DNA of 64,000 nucleotides from Flavobacterium notoginsengisoli. Its GTDB lineage: Bacteria > Bacteroidota > Bacteroidia > Flavobacteriales > Flavobacteriaceae. Position 1 is the stretch's first letter. Each line of letters starts with the position of its first letter. The notes beneath the pieces were generated by a model. That model was not told where the DNA came from. It ran no database searches and saw only the letters and a program-made list of their open reading frames with translations. The translations under genes and the position numbers were made by a program. Location of the stretch: NCBI RefSeq assembly GCF_014207905.1, contig NZ_JACHLB010000007.1:237055-301054 (forward strand), in the 5' to 3' direction. This document shows, piece by piece, positions 40,421 to 48,849 of this stretch.

Positions 40421-43400
40421 ATGAGTTTATCTACAACAAGTATAAAAAGACCTGTTTTAACCATTGTACTGAATCTGTTAATTATACTTTTCGGTTTTAT
40501 TGGTTATACTTTTTTGGGTGTTCGAGAATTTCCTTCGATTGATCCTGCGCAGGTTTCCATTCGTACCAATTATACTGGTGCGAATTCAGATATTATAGAA
40601 TCACAAATTACAGAACCTCTTGAAAAAGCGGTAAATGCAATTGATGGAATCCGAAATATTACTTCTTCTAGTAACCAAGGAAGTAGTAACATTACAATCG
40701 AATTTAACCTTGATAAAGATTTAGAAGAAGCTGCAAACGATGTTCGTGATAAAGTTTCTCAAGCTGTTAGAAGTTTACCACAAGATATTGATGCGCCGCC
40801 TGTAGTTTCTAAAGCAGATGCAGATAGCGAATCTATTATTTCGATGACTGTACAAAGTGATACACGAAGTTCTTTAGAATTGAGTGACTATGCTGAGAAT
40901 GTTATTTCACAACGATTAGAGACCATTCCAGGTGTAAGTGCTGTACAAATTTGGGGACAAAAACGTTATGCTATGCGTTTGTGGATTGATCCTGCAAAAT
41001 TAGCAGCTTACGGCTGTACCGTTGCAGAAGTTCGTACGGCATTAAATGCACAAAACGTTGAATTACCTTCCGGAAAATTAACGGGAAACAATACCGAATT
41101 AACGGTAAAAACAGTTGGAAATCTCTCTAAACCAGAAGAATTCAATAATATTATCATTCGTACAGATGGTGATAAAATTGTTCGTTTAAGTGATATTGGA
41201 GGTGCCGAATTAGGACCAGAAAACATAGAAACTTCCTTAATGTCTTCTGGACTTCCGATGATCGGTATGGCAATTGTGCCAATGCCAGGAGCTAATTACT
41301 TAGATATTTCAACAGAATTTTACAAAAAATTCGAAGCTTTAAAAAAAGATTTACCAAAAGATATCAAACTAAACATTGCCCTTGATAATACAAGATTTGT
41401 TAAAAAATCTGTTTTAGAAGTTGCCGAAACGTTAGGAATTTCAATCATATTGGTAATTATTATTATTTATTTGTTTTTTAGAGACTGGGCAATTGCTTTC
41501 AGACCTTTAATTGATATTCCTGTATCATTAATTGCAACATTTTTCATTATGTGGCTTTTCGGATTTTCAATTAATGTATTGACACTTTTAGCTATTGTTC
41601 TCGCAACAGGTCTGGTGGTAGATGACGGAATCGTGGTTACTGAAAATATTTTCAAAAAAGTAGAAGAAGGAATGTCGCCTATTGAAGCTGCGATTAAAGG
41701 TTCTAACGAAATTTTTTATGCCGTAATTTCGATTTCAGTTACTCTTGCAGCGGTATTTTTACCTGTGATTTTCTTAGAAGGATTTGTCGGAAGGTTATTT
41801 AGAGAATTTGGAGTCGTCATTGGAGCTGCGGTATTAATTTCTGCCTTTGTTTCATTGACATTAACACCTATGCTGAATGCCTATTTGATGAAAGGTGGAG
41901 AACAAAAGAAATCTAAATTCTACATTAAAACTGAACCTTTCTTTGAAAAAATGAATAGCAGTTATGCTGAAGCTTTGTCAAAATTTATGGCAAAAAAATG
42001 GATAAGCTTCCCTATTCTAATTGCTTGTTTCGGAATCATTTATTTATTTTTCACGATCCTTCCGAAAGAAACTGCTCCTTATGATGACAGAAGCTCTGTA
42101 ACAATGCGTATGACTACACCAGAAGGTTCTTCCTACGATTATACGTACCGCTTCATGCAGGAAATATCACAATTGGTTGATGATTCTATTCCAGAAAAAA
42201 AAGTAAGCTTAGTTATTACTGCCGGAGGTTCTGGAGGTTCAGCAACTAACTCAGGTTTCATAAGGCTTTCACTCACAGAACCTGAAGAAAGAGAAAGATC
42301 TCAAAAAGATATTGCCGATAAATTAAACAAATGGACAAAAAAATATCCCGATGCTAAAATATCTGTAATTCAGCAGCCTACAATTGCAGTAAACAGACGT
42401 GGAGGTTTGCCGATTCAGTACATTATTCAGGCTCCAAACTTTGATAAATTAAGAGAAAAAATTCCGCTTTTTATGAATGAAGTATCTAAAAGTGACGTTT
42501 TTTCTACTACCGATGTCAATTTAAAATTCAATAAACCAGAGGTCAATGTGACAATTGACCGTGCAAAAGCAGAAAGTTTAGGAATTTCGATTTTAGATAT
42601 TGCACAAACTTTACAGCTTTCTTTAAGTGGACAACGTTTTGGATATTTCATTAAAAACGGAAAACAATATCAGGTAATTGGACAATTCGATCAAAAAGAC
42701 AGATCTAAACCTTTGGATTTAACATCGATGTTTGTTAAAAACAAAAATGGCGAATTGATTCAGATGGATAACGTTGTAAAAGTTTACGAACAAAGTAATC
42801 CGCCGCAATTATACCACAACAATCGTTATATGTCAGCAACAGTTGCTGCTGGTTTAGCGCCAGGAAAAAGTATGGGAGACGGTATCAAAGAAATGGATAG
42901 AATTAAAGCTAAAGTTTTGGATGAAAGTTTCACTACTGATTTAGCTGGAGAATCTCGAGATTTCGTAGAAAGTAGTTCTAACACTTCTTTCGCTTTCGGA
43001 TTAGCTTTATTATTGATTTTCTTAATTCTTGCAGCACAGTTTGAAAGTTTTATAGATCCTTTTATCATCATCTTAACAGTTCCAATGGCGGTTGCGGGAG
43101 CATTATTTTCATTATGGCTATTCAATCAAACTTGGAATATTTTTAGCCAGATTGGTACTGTAATGCTAATTGGTCTGGTAACTAAAAATGGTATTTTGAT
43201 TGTAGAATTTGCCAATCAGTTAAGAGAGCAAGGGAAACCAAAATTAGAAGCTATTTTAGAAGCTTCGGAAGCACGTTTACGTCCAATTTTAATGACGAGT
43301 TTAGCCATTGCCTTAGGAGCACTTCCAATTGCAATGTCTTTAGGTGCCGCGTCAACAAGTAGAATCGGTATGGGGGTTGTAATTGTGGGAGGAACAATTT

Positions 43401-43519
43401 TCTCATTAGCTTTAACGCTTTTTGTAATTCCTGCAATTTATTTAATGTGGTCAAAAGCGAGAAAACATTATCCAGAATTTGATCATATTGACGAATACGA
43501 AAAAGAAAGTATAAAATAG
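40421..43519 (+). CDS. RND efflux pump permease, HAE1/AcrB family
   Basis: A 1032-residue proton-driven drug exporter of the inner membrane. It begins with the first transmembrane helix (RPVLTIVLNLLIILFGFIGYTFLG) and the PAQVSIRTNYTGANSDIIES porter start. The TM4 proton-relay motif is GLVVDDGIVVTEN, with the paired Asp expected in functional pumps. Two large periplasmic loops follow TM1 and TM7, and twelve transmembrane segments in total are expected. The length is normal. It probably exports dyes, detergents or antibiotics, with AdeB/MexF-like specificity unknown. Confidence 0.95.
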   Translation: MSLSTTSIKRPVLTIVLNLLIILFGFIGYTFLGVREFPSIDPAQVSIRTNYTGANSDIIESQITEPLEKAVNAIDGIRNITSSSNQGSSNITIEFNLDKDLEEAANDVRDKVSQAVRSLPQDIDAPPVVSKADADSESIISMTVQSDTRSSLELSDYAENVISQRLETIPGVSAVQIWGQKRYAMRLWIDPAKLAAYGCTVAEVRTALNAQNVELPSGKLTGNNTELTVKTVGNLSKPEEFNNIIIRTDGDKIVRLSDIGGAELGPENIETSLMSSGLPMIGMAIVPMPGANYLDISTEFYKKFEALKKDLPKDIKLNIALDNTRFVKKSVLEVAETLGISIILVIIIIYLFFRDWAIAFRPLIDIPVSLIATFFIMWLFGFSINVLTLLAIVLATGLVVDDGIVVTENIFKKVEEGMSPIEAAIKGSNEIFYAVISISVTLAAVFLPVIFLEGFVGRLFREFGVVIGAAVLISAFVSLTLTPMLNAYLMKGGEQKKSKFYIKTEPFFEKMNSSYAEALSKFMAKKWISFPILIACFGIIYLFFTILPKETAPYDDRSSVTMRMTTPEGSSYDYTYRFMQEISQLVDDSIPEKKVSLVITAGGSGGSATNSGFIRLSLTEPEERERSQKDIADKLNKWTKKYPDAKISVIQQPTIAVNRRGGLPIQYIIQAPNFDKLREKIPLFMNEVSKSDVFSTTDVNLKFNKPEVNVTIDRAKAESLGISILDIAQTLQLSLSGQRFGYFIKNGKQYQVIGQFDQKDRSKPLDLTSMFVKNKNGELIQMDNVVKVYEQSNPPQLYHNNRYMSATVAAGLAPGKSMGDGIKEMDRIKAKVLDESFTTDLAGESRDFVESSSNTSFAFGLALLLIFLILAAQFESFIDPFIIILTVPMAVAGALFSLWLFNQTWNIFSQIGTVMLIGLVTKNGILIVEFANQLREQGKPKLEAILEASEARLRPILMTSLAIALGALPIAMSLGAASTSRIGMGVVIVGGTIFSLALTLFVIPAIYLMWSKARKHYPEFDHIDEYEKESIK

Positions 43520-43529
43520 AAACCTAAAT

Positions 43530-43562
43530 AATCACGAATTTTACAGGATAAAATTCGTGATT
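43530..43562. repeat. 14-bp perfect inverted repeat between pump and channel genes
   Basis: Arms 43530-43543 and 43549-43562 are perfect reverse complements with a 5-base loop. It begins 11 bases past the pump stop codon and ends 21 bases before the TolC-like ATG. No T run follows, so it may stabilise the upstream message or tune channel translation rather than terminate. Confidence 0.7.
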
Positions 43563-43583
43563 GTCTGGTAAAATATAATAAAC

Positions 43584-44894
43584 ATGAATATCAAAAATAT
43601 ATACTTCACTTTATTGATTCTGTTCGCATGTATTATTCAGGCGAATGCACAAGAAGTTCTAACTATTGAGCAAGCTATGACCATAGCTTTAGAAAATAAT
43701 TTTGAAATTAAAATTGCTAAGAATAATTCCAAAATCAGTGAAACAAATGTAACAATTGGAAATGCAGGAATGCTTCCTACTGCAACTGCCTCTATTGTTG
43801 ACAATAACAACCTTACCAACTCTACACAAGTTCGTCAAGATGGCACAACAACTACATTAAATAATGCTAAAAACAATAGTTTGTCTTATGGAGTTAGTTT
43901 AGGATGGACCGTTTTTGACGGAATGAAAATGTTTGCCAAATACGATCAATTACAGGAACTTCAGAAATTAGGCGACGCAGAACTTAAAAGAACTATTTTA
44001 GTCAAAATAGGTCAAGTTAATTCTGCTTATTATGATTTGGTGCAGCAACAATATCAATTAGCGGCTTTAGATACTACAATTGTAATTTCTAAACAAAGAT
44101 TAACTTTAGCTCAAAATAGATTCAGTATTGGAAAAGCTTCAAAATTGGAAGTTTTAAATGCACAAGTTGACTTAAATACTGATCAAGTAGCGATGCTGAG
44201 ACAAAAAGAATCTTATGCAAATGCTAAAATTTTATTGAACCAATATTTAGCTCGTGATCCAAAAATTGATTTTAAAGTAACGAACGAAGTTAATGTTGAC
44301 AACAAATTAGTTTTGGCTGATTTGATCGATTTAGCACAAAAGCAAAATCCTGCTTTAGAATCGCAAATTATTAATAAACGTATTGCCGAATTACAATTGA
44401 AACAAGTAAAAGCTGACCGCTATCCTATTCTCCGATTAACAACGGGTTATAATTTTTCAGAAAGCCAGTCTAGTTTAGGTTTTACAAGTGAAAATTCTTC
44501 TCGTGGTTTAAATTACGGATTCAATGCTTCAATGAATATTTTTGATGGATTCAATCAGCATCGAAATGAAAAAGTGGCAAAAATGCAAATTGAAAACACG
44601 CAAATTGCCATTGAACAGCAAAATATGATTCTAAACACACAATTAAGCACGGCTTTTCAAACGTATTTAACCAATTTAGAATTGATTGATGTAGAAGAAG
44701 ATAACGAAGCTATTGCAAGACAAAATTTAGAAATTACTTTAGACAAATTTAAAATCGGAACTATCACAACTTTAGATTTTAGAACAGCTCAGCTTAATTA
44801 TGTGAATGCTAAAGTACGTTACAGTAACGCACAATTTGAAGCAAAACTCTCTGAAATTGCACTAAAAGAATTAGCTGGAAATATTAATTTTTAA
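43584..44894 (+). CDS. TolC-family outer-membrane efflux channel
   Basis: A 436-residue outer-membrane protein with a signal peptide (ILFACIIQANAQ). The mature part has the duplicated TolC layout of long alpha-helical hairpins (EQAMTIALENNFEIKIAKNN; LAQNRFSIGKASKLEVLNAQVDL; LDKFKIGTITTLDFRTAQLNYVNA) and short beta-barrel segments. The repeated RFSIGKASKLEVL / KFKIGTITTLDFR pair is diagnostic. It completes the RND operon and is followed by a very strong terminator. Confidence 0.93.
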   Translation: MNIKNIYFTLLILFACIIQANAQEVLTIEQAMTIALENNFEIKIAKNNSKISETNVTIGNAGMLPTATASIVDNNNLTNSTQVRQDGTTTTLNNAKNNSLSYGVSLGWTVFDGMKMFAKYDQLQELQKLGDAELKRTILVKIGQVNSAYYDLVQQQYQLAALDTTIVISKQRLTLAQNRFSIGKASKLEVLNAQVDLNTDQVAMLRQKESYANAKILLNQYLARDPKIDFKVTNEVNVDNKLVLADLIDLAQKQNPALESQIINKRIAELQLKQVKADRYPILRLTTGYNFSESQSSLGFTSENSSRGLNYGFNASMNIFDGFNQHRNEKVAKMQIENTQIAIEQQNMILNTQLSTAFQTYLTNLELIDVEEDNEAIARQNLEITLDKFKIGTITTLDFRTAQLNYVNAKVRYSNAQFEAKLSEIALKELAGNINF

Positions 44895-44913
44895 TTTTTC
44901 TTCAAACTATATT

Positions 44914-44968
44914 ATCTGCTAAATCTGCGAGTTGAATTTTCTCTCGCAGATTTAGCAGATTTTTTTTT
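44914..44968 (+). terminator. Strong terminator of the RND operon
   Basis: An 18-bp perfect stem (44914-44931 with 44943-44960), an 11-base loop and eight T form a very strong terminator 20 bases after the TolC-like stop codon. Confidence 0.92.
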
Positions 44969-45056
44969 AAAACACAAATTCCAAAACTTAAAAAAAACAT
45001 ACTTTTTTGAGTTAAAATATTTTTTCAGTTTTATACAAATGAGATATTTTTTAATC

Positions 45057-45064
45057 TAAATTTG
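45057..45064 (+). promoter_or_regulatory. -7 box (TAAATTTG) upstream of the bestrophin gene
   Basis: TAAATTTG is a full TAnnTTTG match 19 bases before ATG 45083. Confidence 0.5.
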
Positions 45065-45082
45065 TTTCAAAAACAAACTTAA

Positions 45083-45946
45083 ATGATAACGTACAACACC
45101 AAAGATTGGTTTACTTTTATTTTTCATTTTCATAAATCTGATACGGTAAGAAAACTTTTTCCGATTATGATCGCAATTGGAATTTACTCAGCAATTGTAT
45201 GTTATCTAGAACTTCATTATTTTAAAGTTACAAAAAATGATTATATCCATAGCCTTCCTATTATGCATGGAATGCTTGGTTTTGTGATTTCTCTATTACT
45301 TGTTTTTAGAACAAATACTGCTTACGACAGATGGTGGGAAGGTCGAAAACTTTGGGGCGGACTTGTAAATAACAGCCGTAATTTTGCTATTAAACTTTCG
45401 GCTATTTTAAAAGATGAAAATGACAGGAAGTTTTTCAGAAAATACATTCCGATGTATGCTGATATTTTACACAAACATTTAAAAGACGAAGATACCAGTA
45501 AGCAGCTTTTTGAAGATGTAGAACTAGAAATTGATCAGCATAAACACAAACCGAATCAATTAAAAAGAATCATGTATCATAAAGTCAACGATTTGTATGA
45601 TGATCGAAAAATTTCAGGTGAACAGCTGATTACTTTAAATGATGAATTGGTTGCTTTTACAGATATCTGTGGAGCTTGCGAACGTATTAAAAACACTCCT
45701 ATTCCCTACTCTTACAGCGCTTTTATAAAAAAATTCATTTTCTTTTATACTATGACACTGCCTTTTGGATATTCTGTAAGCTTAGGTTATTTGGTTGCTC
45801 CAGTCGTAGTTTTCATTTTTTATGTGTTGGCAAGTTTGGAACTTATTGCCGAAGAAATTGAAGATCCGTTTGGAGATGATGAAAATGATCTTCCAACCAA
45901 AAAAATCTCAGAAAATATCAAAAAACACGTTGAAGAATTGATTTAA
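45083..45946 (+). CDS. Bestrophin-family ion channel
   Basis: A 287-residue protein of the bestrophin (former UPF0187) family, pentameric ion channels in the inner membrane. Hallmarks are the TM2-adjacent motif FRTNTAYDRWWEGRKLWGGLVNNSRN (about 75-100) and the later IPYSYSAFIKKFIFFYTMTLPFGY pore region. There are about four transmembrane segments with a charged cytosolic C-terminus (EEIEDPFGDDENDLPTKK). Bacterial members conduct cations or anions; the role in cell physiology is poorly known. Confidence 0.92.
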   Translation: MITYNTKDWFTFIFHFHKSDTVRKLFPIMIAIGIYSAIVCYLELHYFKVTKNDYIHSLPIMHGMLGFVISLLLVFRTNTAYDRWWEGRKLWGGLVNNSRNFAIKLSAILKDENDRKFFRKYIPMYADILHKHLKDEDTSKQLFEDVELEIDQHKHKPNQLKRIMYHKVNDLYDDRKISGEQLITLNDELVAFTDICGACERIKNTPIPYSYSAFIKKFIFFYTMTLPFGYSVSLGYLVAPVVVFIFYVLASLELIAEEIEDPFGDDENDLPTKKISENIKKHVEELI

Positions 45947-46020
45947 TAAAACGTTAAATCTGCCATTTTATATTCTATTTTTCATTAAATTTAAAGTCTT
46001 CACCAAAAACTTAAATTTCA

Positions 46021-46944
46021 ATGAACAACCAGCGTTTTCTAGTTAATCCTCTTCAGTTATCACAAGAAAAATCATTGAAAACTCTTGTGGAGAACAGAAC
46101 AATTTACAATCTTAACCATTGTGAATTGAACTTGTTCGAGACCTACGAATCAACTAAAATGGTTCCGTTAAAGTTTAATGATTTGGTAGTTACAAGTATG
46201 CTTCGAGGAAAGAAAGTAATGCATCTTTTTGATGATCCAGAATTTGAATATCTACCTGGTGAAACTGTAATTGTTCCATCAAATGTAGAAATGAAAATTG
46301 ATTTTCCGGAAGCTTCCAAAAATAATCCAACTCAATGTCTGGCATTAGCTATTGACCAAGCTAAAATTGCAGAGATTTTAAACTTCTTAAACGAACATTA
46401 CCCTAAAGAAGGAAATAATATGTTCTGGCAGTTGAATTATCAGAATTATTTCTTTTACAATAATGTCGAAATGGCGGCAACTATCAATAAATTGATCAAA
46501 GAATGCATGAGTACTTCGATAACTAAAGATATTCTAGCCGATTTAACGCTGAAAGAATTATTGATCCGAATTATTCAAACACAAACCGTAAAATCTATTG
46601 ACGAAGGGAATTTTCTGGACACAAACAATCCAATAAAAGAAGTTACTGAATATATCAAACAAAATTTGAAAGAAAACATAAGTTTAAAATCGCTTAGCGA
46701 AAAAGCTTGCATGAGCACCACTTCTTTCTATCGTTTCTTCAAACGTGAACTAGGTATGAGTCCGATTGAGTATATTTTAAATGAAAAAATAAAATGTGCC
46801 AAAAATTTATTGAAGAACCCAACGCTTCAAATTAATGAAGTTTGTTATTTAGCAGGTTTTGAAGATGCTAACTACTTTATCAGATTATTCAAAAAATACG
46901 AAGGAATTACACCGAAGCAGTATCAGCTACTTTATATAAATTAA
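46021..46944 (+). CDS. AraC-family transcriptional regulator
   Basis: A 307-residue regulator with an N-terminal cupin-like ligand/dimerisation domain (about 30-190) and a C-terminal pair of helix-turn-helices. These read ISLKSLSEKACMSTTSFYRFFKRELGMSPIEYI and LQINEVCYLAGFEDANYFIRLFKKYEGITPKQY. It sits next to the DUF779/alcohol dehydrogenase/aldehyde dehydrogenase set on the other strand, a partnership seen in many Bacteroidota. It is therefore likely to activate these genes in response to an aldehyde or alcohol. Confidence 0.88.
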   Translation: MNNQRFLVNPLQLSQEKSLKTLVENRTIYNLNHCELNLFETYESTKMVPLKFNDLVVTSMLRGKKVMHLFDDPEFEYLPGETVIVPSNVEMKIDFPEASKNNPTQCLALAIDQAKIAEILNFLNEHYPKEGNNMFWQLNYQNYFFYNNVEMAATINKLIKECMSTSITKDILADLTLKELLIRIIQTQTVKSIDEGNFLDTNNPIKEVTEYIKQNLKENISLKSLSEKACMSTTSFYRFFKRELGMSPIEYILNEKIKCAKNLLKNPTLQINEVCYLAGFEDANYFIRLFKKYEGITPKQYQLLYIN

Positions 46945-46946
46945 GG

Positions 46947-47020
46947 TTCTGAGATACTAAGATGCTAAGGTTCTAAGTTTTTTTTAGACGCTGAGATACT
47001 GAGAAGCTAAGGTTCTAAGT
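46947..47020 (+). repeat. Two runs of the NNCTRAGR octamer array
   Basis: Units at 46947-46978 (TTCTGAGA, TACTAAGA, TGCTAAGG, TTCTAAGT) and 46989-47020 (CGCTGAGA, TACTGAGA, AGCTAAGG, TTCTAAGT) run in the same direction, each ending in TTCTAAGT and a T tract. They follow the AraC gene and lead into a heptamer array. Confidence 0.75.
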
Positions 47021-47027
47021 TTTGAAA

Positions 47028-47064
47028 ACTTGAAACTTGAAACTTGAAACCTGAAACCTGAAAC
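47028..47064. repeat. Heptamer array ACTTGAA/ACCTGAA, 5 units
   Basis: Five units of 7 bases (three ACTTGAA, two ACCTGAA) lie directly after the octamer arrays and just before the stop codon of the DUF779 gene. It is the single-armed version of the array seen as an inverted pair at 18927-18990. Confidence 0.7.
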
Positions 47065-47070
47065 AAAAAA

Positions 47071-47445
47071 CTACTCAATCCTAAAAACTGGTTCTAGATC
47101 TTTTTCTTCTTCTGGAGTGAAAATTCTATATTCGATTTGGAATGTCTTTTTTAATGGCGTTTCTAACGAAAAACCTCCCACTCCAAATGCATCAATTACA
47201 GTTAATGTAAAATGAGCATGTTTCCAATATTCAAACAGATCTTTGTCTACCCAAAATTCTACGTCTTCAACTGTACCAATGCAAACATCTCCGGTACGCT
47301 GATAATAACCTCCTTTTTCAAAACATTGCGGTTGTGTTCCTTCGCAACATCCTCCTGCTTGGTAAAACATCAAATCTCCGTGTTTTTCTTTTAGAACATT
47401 TATAAGTTCTATTGCCTTTTCTGTGGCATCAATACGTTTAATCAT
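47071..47445 (-). CDS. DUF779 family protein
   Basis: A 124-residue protein with a Cys-rich motif MFYQAGGCCEGTQPQCF (about 27-43), which may bind metal, and a conserved FTLTVIDAFGVGGFSLETP segment. Genes of this family are regularly found next to aldehyde dehydrogenases of the ExaC type and alcohol dehydrogenases, as here. The role is unknown; a part in aldehyde dehydrogenase maturation or in handling toxic aldehydes is a reasonable guess. It is on the same strand as the two dehydrogenase genes but separated by about 300 bases with a palindromic element. Confidence 0.9.
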   Translation of the reverse strand: MIKRIDATEKAIELINVLKEKHGDLMFYQAGGCCEGTQPQCFEKGGYYQRTGDVCIGTVEDVEFWVDKDLFEYWKHAHFTLTVIDAFGVGGFSLETPLKKTFQIEYRIFTPEEEKDLEPVFRIE

Positions 47446-47525
47446 AACTTTAAAAATTAAAAAACTATCTAATTATATATAAAACGGCTTTTGTTTCATT
47501 TACATCTTTCTGTTTCTTTCATCAA

Positions 47526-47685
47526 GCCTCAGCGAGGCGAAATATTTATAGAAAATAAATTACATCTTTGCAAAAGAGCTCCAGAGGAGCGAAATAGTAT
47601 AGAATTATAAAATTATGTCGCTCCTCCGGAGCTTTGTCTTCATTATTAAAAACGATTTCTATAAATATTTCGCTTCTCCGAAGCG
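47526..47685. repeat. Nested inverted-repeat element (interspersed palindrome)
   Basis: An outer perfect 18-bp pair (47537-47554 with 47656-47673) contains GAAATATTTATAG. Inside it lies a 16-bp pair with one mismatch (47577-47592 with 47618-47633) containing AGCTCC.GAGGAGCGA. Further pairing outside (GCCTCAGCGAGGC at 47526-47538, and CGCTTCTCCGAAGCG at 47671-47685) gives small hairpins at each end. The GAGCTCCGGAGGAGCGAAATA core is, from memory, widespread in Flavobacterium genomes as a REP-like element. Confidence 0.75.
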
Positions 47686-47704
47686 AATCTTTCTTAATCA
47701 GAAA

Positions 47705-47731
47705 AGGCTGTTCAAAACTATTGAACAGCCT
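47705..47731 (-). terminator. Terminator of the alcohol dehydrogenase gene
   Basis: An 11-bp perfect stem (47705-47715 with 47721-47731) has a 5-base loop and TTTTC after it on the minus strand, 19 bases past the stop codon at 47750. Confidence 0.85.
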
Positions 47732-47749
47732 CTGAACATAACCAACTAT

Positions 47750-48784
47750 TTAAGAACTTGCGATATCCAGAACAATTCTTCCTTCAATCTGTCCTTTTTT
47801 CATTTTATCGAAAACGGTGTTTACATCTTCCAATTTAGAAGTTGTTACGGTTGCTTTAACCTTTCCGTCAGCTGCGAATTCAATTGCTTCTTTCATGTCT
47901 TTTCGGGTTCCAACAATAGAACCTCTAATCGTGATTCTGTTTAGAACCGTATCGAAAATCGACAAATCAAAATTGCCTGGAGGAAGTCCGTTTAATGCCA
48001 TTGTACCTTTTCTTCTCAATGTTTCAAGCCCTTGTTTGAAAGCGATTGGAGAAACTGCGGTAATCAACGCCCCATGCATTCCGCCAACTTCTTTCTTTAA
48101 GAATTCTCCAGGATTTTGATTTTTGGCATTTACAACCAAATCTGCACCTAGTTTTTTTGCCAGTTCTAATTTATCGTCTCCAATATCAATTGCAGCCACA
48201 TTCATTCCCATCGCTTTCGCGTATTGTACTGCAACGTGACCTAAACCTCCAATCCCAGAAATCGCCACCCATTCGCCAGGTTTAACCTCAGTTTCTTTTA
48301 ATCCTTTGTAAACTGTAACTCCTGCACACAAAATCGGAGCCATTTCGATAAAGTTCACATTCGAAGGTAAAATCCCAACATATCTGGCATCTGCAATAAC
48401 AAATTCTGCAAATCCGCCATCTACGCTGTAACCTCCATTTTGCTGACTTTCGCATAATGTTTCCCAGCCTGTAATGCAATGATCACAGCCACCGCAAGCA
48501 CTGTAAAGCCAAGGCACACCAACGGCATCACCTTCTTTTACGTTTTTTACATCCTGTCCAACTGCGGCAACGTAACCTACAGCTTCGTGTCCCGGAATTA
48601 AAGGCATTTTAGGTTTAACCGGCCAATCTCCGTCAACAGCATGTAAATCGGTATGGCAAACGCCACTTGCAATTACTTTTACAAGAATTTCATTTCTGCC
48701 TGGGCGTTTTACTTCGACCTCTTCAATTTTTAAAAGAGATCCAAATTCTCTGACGACCGCGGCTTTCATTGTTTTTGGAAGCAT
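47750..48784 (-). CDS. adhP: Zinc-dependent alcohol dehydrogenase (AdhP type)
   Basis: A 344-residue medium-chain dehydrogenase converting alcohols and aldehydes with NAD. Catalytic zinc ligands are in SGVCHTDLHAVDGDW (Cys, about 43) and GHEAVGYV; structural zinc Cys are CGGCDHCITGWETLC (about 97-111), all four present. The Rossmann loop is ISGIGGLGHVAVQYAKAMG. The close match to AdhP includes the AcidP-rich PLIPGHEAVG segment. It lies 65 bases downstream of the aldehyde dehydrogenase gene, so the pair would take alcohol to acid. Confidence 0.9.
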   Translation of the reverse strand: MLPKTMKAAVVREFGSLLKIEEVEVKRPGRNEILVKVIASGVCHTDLHAVDGDWPVKPKMPLIPGHEAVGYVAAVGQDVKNVKEGDAVGVPWLYSACGGCDHCITGWETLCESQQNGGYSVDGGFAEFVIADARYVGILPSNVNFIEMAPILCAGVTVYKGLKETEVKPGEWVAISGIGGLGHVAVQYAKAMGMNVAAIDIGDDKLELAKKLGADLVVNAKNQNPGEFLKKEVGGMHGALITAVSPIAFKQGLETLRRKGTMALNGLPPGNFDLSIFDTVLNRITIRGSIVGTRKDMKEAIEFAADGKVKATVTTSKLEDVNTVFDKMKKGQIEGRIVLDIASS

Positions 48785-48800
48785 AATTCTATGGTTTTAC

Positions 48801-48832
48801 GAGAATAGAAAATCTATCGAAATTCTATTCTC
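48801..48832. repeat. 10-bp inverted repeat between aldehyde and alcohol dehydrogenase genes
   Basis: GAGAATAGAA at 48801-48810 and TTCTATTCTC at 48823-48832 are perfect reverse complements with a 12-base loop. It lies 17 bases upstream of the alcohol dehydrogenase ATG and could be an operator or an mRNA hairpin. Confidence 0.5.
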
Positions 48833-48849
48833 TGGTTTATATTCCTTTT

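Larger units (their letters stand above)
47446..47749. other. Intergenic stretch with a nested palindromic element and a terminator
   Basis: These 304 bases contain the nested inverted-repeat element at 47526-47685 and the adh terminator at 47705-47731. The remaining 80 bases upstream of the DUF779 start are AT-rich. A plus-strand frame starting near 47615 follows the palindrome and does not look like a gene. Confidence 0.7.

Noticed and set aside
47615..47944. Plus-strand 109-codon frame
   Set aside because: It is read through the palindromic element and the antisense of adhP.
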